Shown here in pieces: positions 5,939-7,088 of a stretch of DNA of 7,088 nucleotides. The position numbers and the translations under genes were made by a program. The DNA comes from CALNYX01 sp942490925 (GTDB lineage Bacteria; Chlamydiota; Chlamydiia; Chlamydiales; JAAKFR01). The DNA lies in contig CALNYX010000065.1 of assembly GCA_942490925.1 (NCBI GenBank), positions 1-7,088 of the forward strand, written 5' to 3'. The notes under the pieces are model-generated. The model did no database searches, was not told where the DNA came from, and saw only the letters and a list, made by a program, of their open reading frames with translations. How positions within the stretch are numbered: the stretch's first letter is position 1; each line of letters starts with the position of its first letter.

Positions 5939-6295
5939 CTAGCTCAACCAGCTAGATATCTTTATATAACAGTATGTTATCGATGATAAAAAAATAAATC
6001 CACACGAAAGGACATAACCAGCTGCATTAAAATACATCCACCATTTCATATCATGATCGGAAACTTTCAATCTTCCGCATATAAACCCCCAGCAATAATC
6101 AAAAAATCTGGATGAAGCAGAAAGCGTCCATGTGTCATTGTAATCCTTACCATTTTCAAAGTAAGCATCAAGCTTCTTAATACCTCTTGCCGATATGTAC
6201 ATAAAATTAACCGAAAAAATCATCAAAAAAAGACCTAACGGCAGAAACACCCCCTTACCCATGAACACAATTACCATCTGTACAGCTTCTTTCAT
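5939..6295 (-). CDS. Small two-helix membrane protein, candidate immunity protein
   Basis: The 118-residue product has two predicted membrane helices, about residues 8-35 (VIVFMGKGVFLPLGLFLMIF and on) and 88-112 (YFNAAGYVLSCGFIFLSSIT), with a polar connecting region of about 50 residues (GIKKLDAYFENGKDYNDTWT..). The ATG at 6295 lies 14 nt after the stop of the upstream gene on the same strand, with only a weak purine-rich GGGCAAG before it, which suggests an operon and translational dependence. I do not recognise a family. A small membrane protein directly following a gene for a glycine-rich, membrane-inserting C-terminal segment is the usual layout for a pore-forming effector and its immunity protein; this role is inferred from position and topology only. 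Confidence 0.7.
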   Translation of the reverse strand: MKEAVQMVIVFMGKGVFLPLGLFLMIFSVNFMYISARGIKKLDAYFENGKDYNDTWTLSASSRFFDYCWGFICGRLKVSDHDMKWWMYFNAAGYVLSCGFIFLSSITYCYIKISSWLS

Positions 6296-6309
6296 CTTGC
6301 CCGCTTACT

Positions 6310-7087
6310 TTATGGTTGCTCAACATTCCAATCAAAAAAGCCACCCTCTTCTGAAAGCAGCTCCCTAGAATCATAAATTGTTGTCACTACTTCTTCAAGA
6401 ACAGTACTTAGAAAAGTAGCTCCAACCCATGCACCACCAACAGCACCAACTACCACACCCACTCCTACAACAATTGGGCTCGCCGCGATACCAGCTCCAA
6501 CAACGCTTGACCCTGCTAGCAAACCAAGCCCTGCAGTAACAATTGCCGGCCCCAGTTTGTATCCAATGTTCCCACCTAGATATCCGCCATAAACTCGTGC
6601 AGCCTCAGCCGAAATAGCCTTGACCGGATCTCCTTCTTCAGAGGTAAACGCCTCTTCAATGACAGGCACAGAACAAATAACATCTAAAGCTAGCCCAGCC
6701 TTACCAAGCCAGTCTGCTTTTCGAATCCAGTTAACAATTGCCTCTATACGTGAACCAAAACCTTTCAACACCCCATCAGCATCCAACAAATCTTTTCCGT
6801 GATGTACCATTTTCTTCATCGAAATGCCGAGGGTATGCTTTAATTTTTTATACTGCTTAATCCCAACACATTTAAATATAAGTTTGTGCAAAGAAGAATC
6901 AACTTTCGCGTATGATGCGGCTCTCTTAGCATAAAACGCTTTCGGTAAACATTCTCCTGCATCAATAGACAACACGTTATCAACAAAAAGTTGATTTATC
7001 GCCAAAAGATCCTCTTGAATTGACTCTAGAATAGCCTTGCCTCCAGCAACAACACTACCCCCGACTGTAAGCTTTTTTGAATAATAA
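6310..7087 (-). CDS. C-terminal part of a putative membrane-active effector or toxin, 5' end cut off by window edge
   Basis: The reading frame stays open from the right edge of the window to a TAA at 6310, giving 258 visible codons; the first visible residues are YYSKKLTVGGSVVAGGKAIL. A TTG at 7005 could serve as a start, but coding-like sequence continues upstream and no Shine-Dalgarno precedes it, so the gene very probably begins outside the window. The visible part starts with a short Gly/Ala-rich segment, then a Lys-rich helical region (GIKQYKKLKHTLGISMKKMV), an acidic stretch (VIEEAFTSEEGDPVKAISAE), and a long Gly/Ala/Val hydrophobic region at about 6391-6594 (YGGYLGGNIGYKLGPAIVTA through GVVVGAVGGAWVGATFLSTV) with glycine-zipper spacing. 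It ends in a soluble tail rich in acidic and aromatic residues. Such segments occur in polymorphic toxins and type VI or related secreted effectors that perforate membranes. I see no catalytic motif. Toxin function is inference; a structural or phage-like membrane protein is possible. Confidence 0.6.
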   Translation of the reverse strand, partial: YYSKKLTVGGSVVAGGKAILESIQEDLLAINQLFVDNVLSIDAGECLPKAFYAKRAASYAKVDSSLHKLIFKCVGIKQYKKLKHTLGISMKKMVHHGKDLLDADGVLKGFGSRIEAIVNWIRKADWLGKAGLALDVICSVPVIEEAFTSEEGDPVKAISAEAARVYGGYLGGNIGYKLGPAIVTAGLGLLAGSSVVGAGIAASPIVVGVGVVVGAVGGAWVGATFLSTVLEEVVTTIYDSRELLSEEGGFFDWNVEQP

Positions 7088-7088
7088 T

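Noticed and set aside
7003..7005. TTG at 7005 as the true start of the effector-like gene.
   Set aside because: The frame remains open and protein-like to the window edge and no ribosome binding site precedes the TTG, so a 5' truncated longer gene is more likely.
1..7088. CRISPR arrays, tRNA or rRNA genes, riboswitches, integrase attachment sites.
   Set aside because: No regularly spaced repeats, cloverleaf, rRNA-like sequence or recombinase gene was seen on either strand.

Overview
The window is chromosomal-looking DNA of moderate to low GC from a Gram-negative bacterium. The evidence is a lipoprotein with a clear lipobox and a non-Asp +2 residue, consensus-like sigma70 signals and strong GGAGG-type ribosome binding sites. 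Protein style and base composition would suit a marine sulfate reducer of the Desulfovibrionaceae, but that is a guess with no marker gene behind it. The content is accessory: DNA restriction-modification plus what looks like an interbacterial toxin module.

Left two thirds (1-4584, all on the minus strand, so read right to left): a type I restriction-modification operon. hsdM (GTG start at 4584) encodes the N6-adenine methyltransferase subunit. hsdS overlaps it by one base (TAATG) and encodes the two-domain specificity subunit. A small membrane-anchored protein of unknown function overlaps the end of hsdS. A perfect 14-bp hairpin with a T-tract ends this block. Immediately beyond it, with only 12 nt between T-tract and start codon, begins a gene for a PD-(D/E)XK nuclease-fold protein with a DUF5655-like C-terminus, cut by the left edge. 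A perfect TTGACA box lies just upstream of the hairpin, so a promoter could overlap the terminator and start transcripts that cannot fold it. The restriction subunit gene hsdR is not in the window; if it belongs to this locus, it should lie beyond the left edge.

Middle (4585-4942): a divergent intergenic region of about 360 bp with short inverted repeats, a possible hsdM leader palindrome and a plausible sigma70 promoter for the plus-strand gene.

Right third: a plus-strand gene (4943-5908) for a DUF6694-type outer-membrane lipoprotein with a central coiled coil and a C-terminal beta-rich domain, ending at a strong bidirectional terminator (5910-5937). Converging on it from the right are two minus-strand genes. 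One encodes the C-terminal part of a larger protein with a glycine-zipper hydrophobic segment, as in membrane-active toxins and secretion-system effectors. Fourteen nt after it comes a 118-residue protein with two predicted membrane helices, well placed to be the cognate immunity protein. This pair has no name I recognise and is the best candidate for something undescribed.
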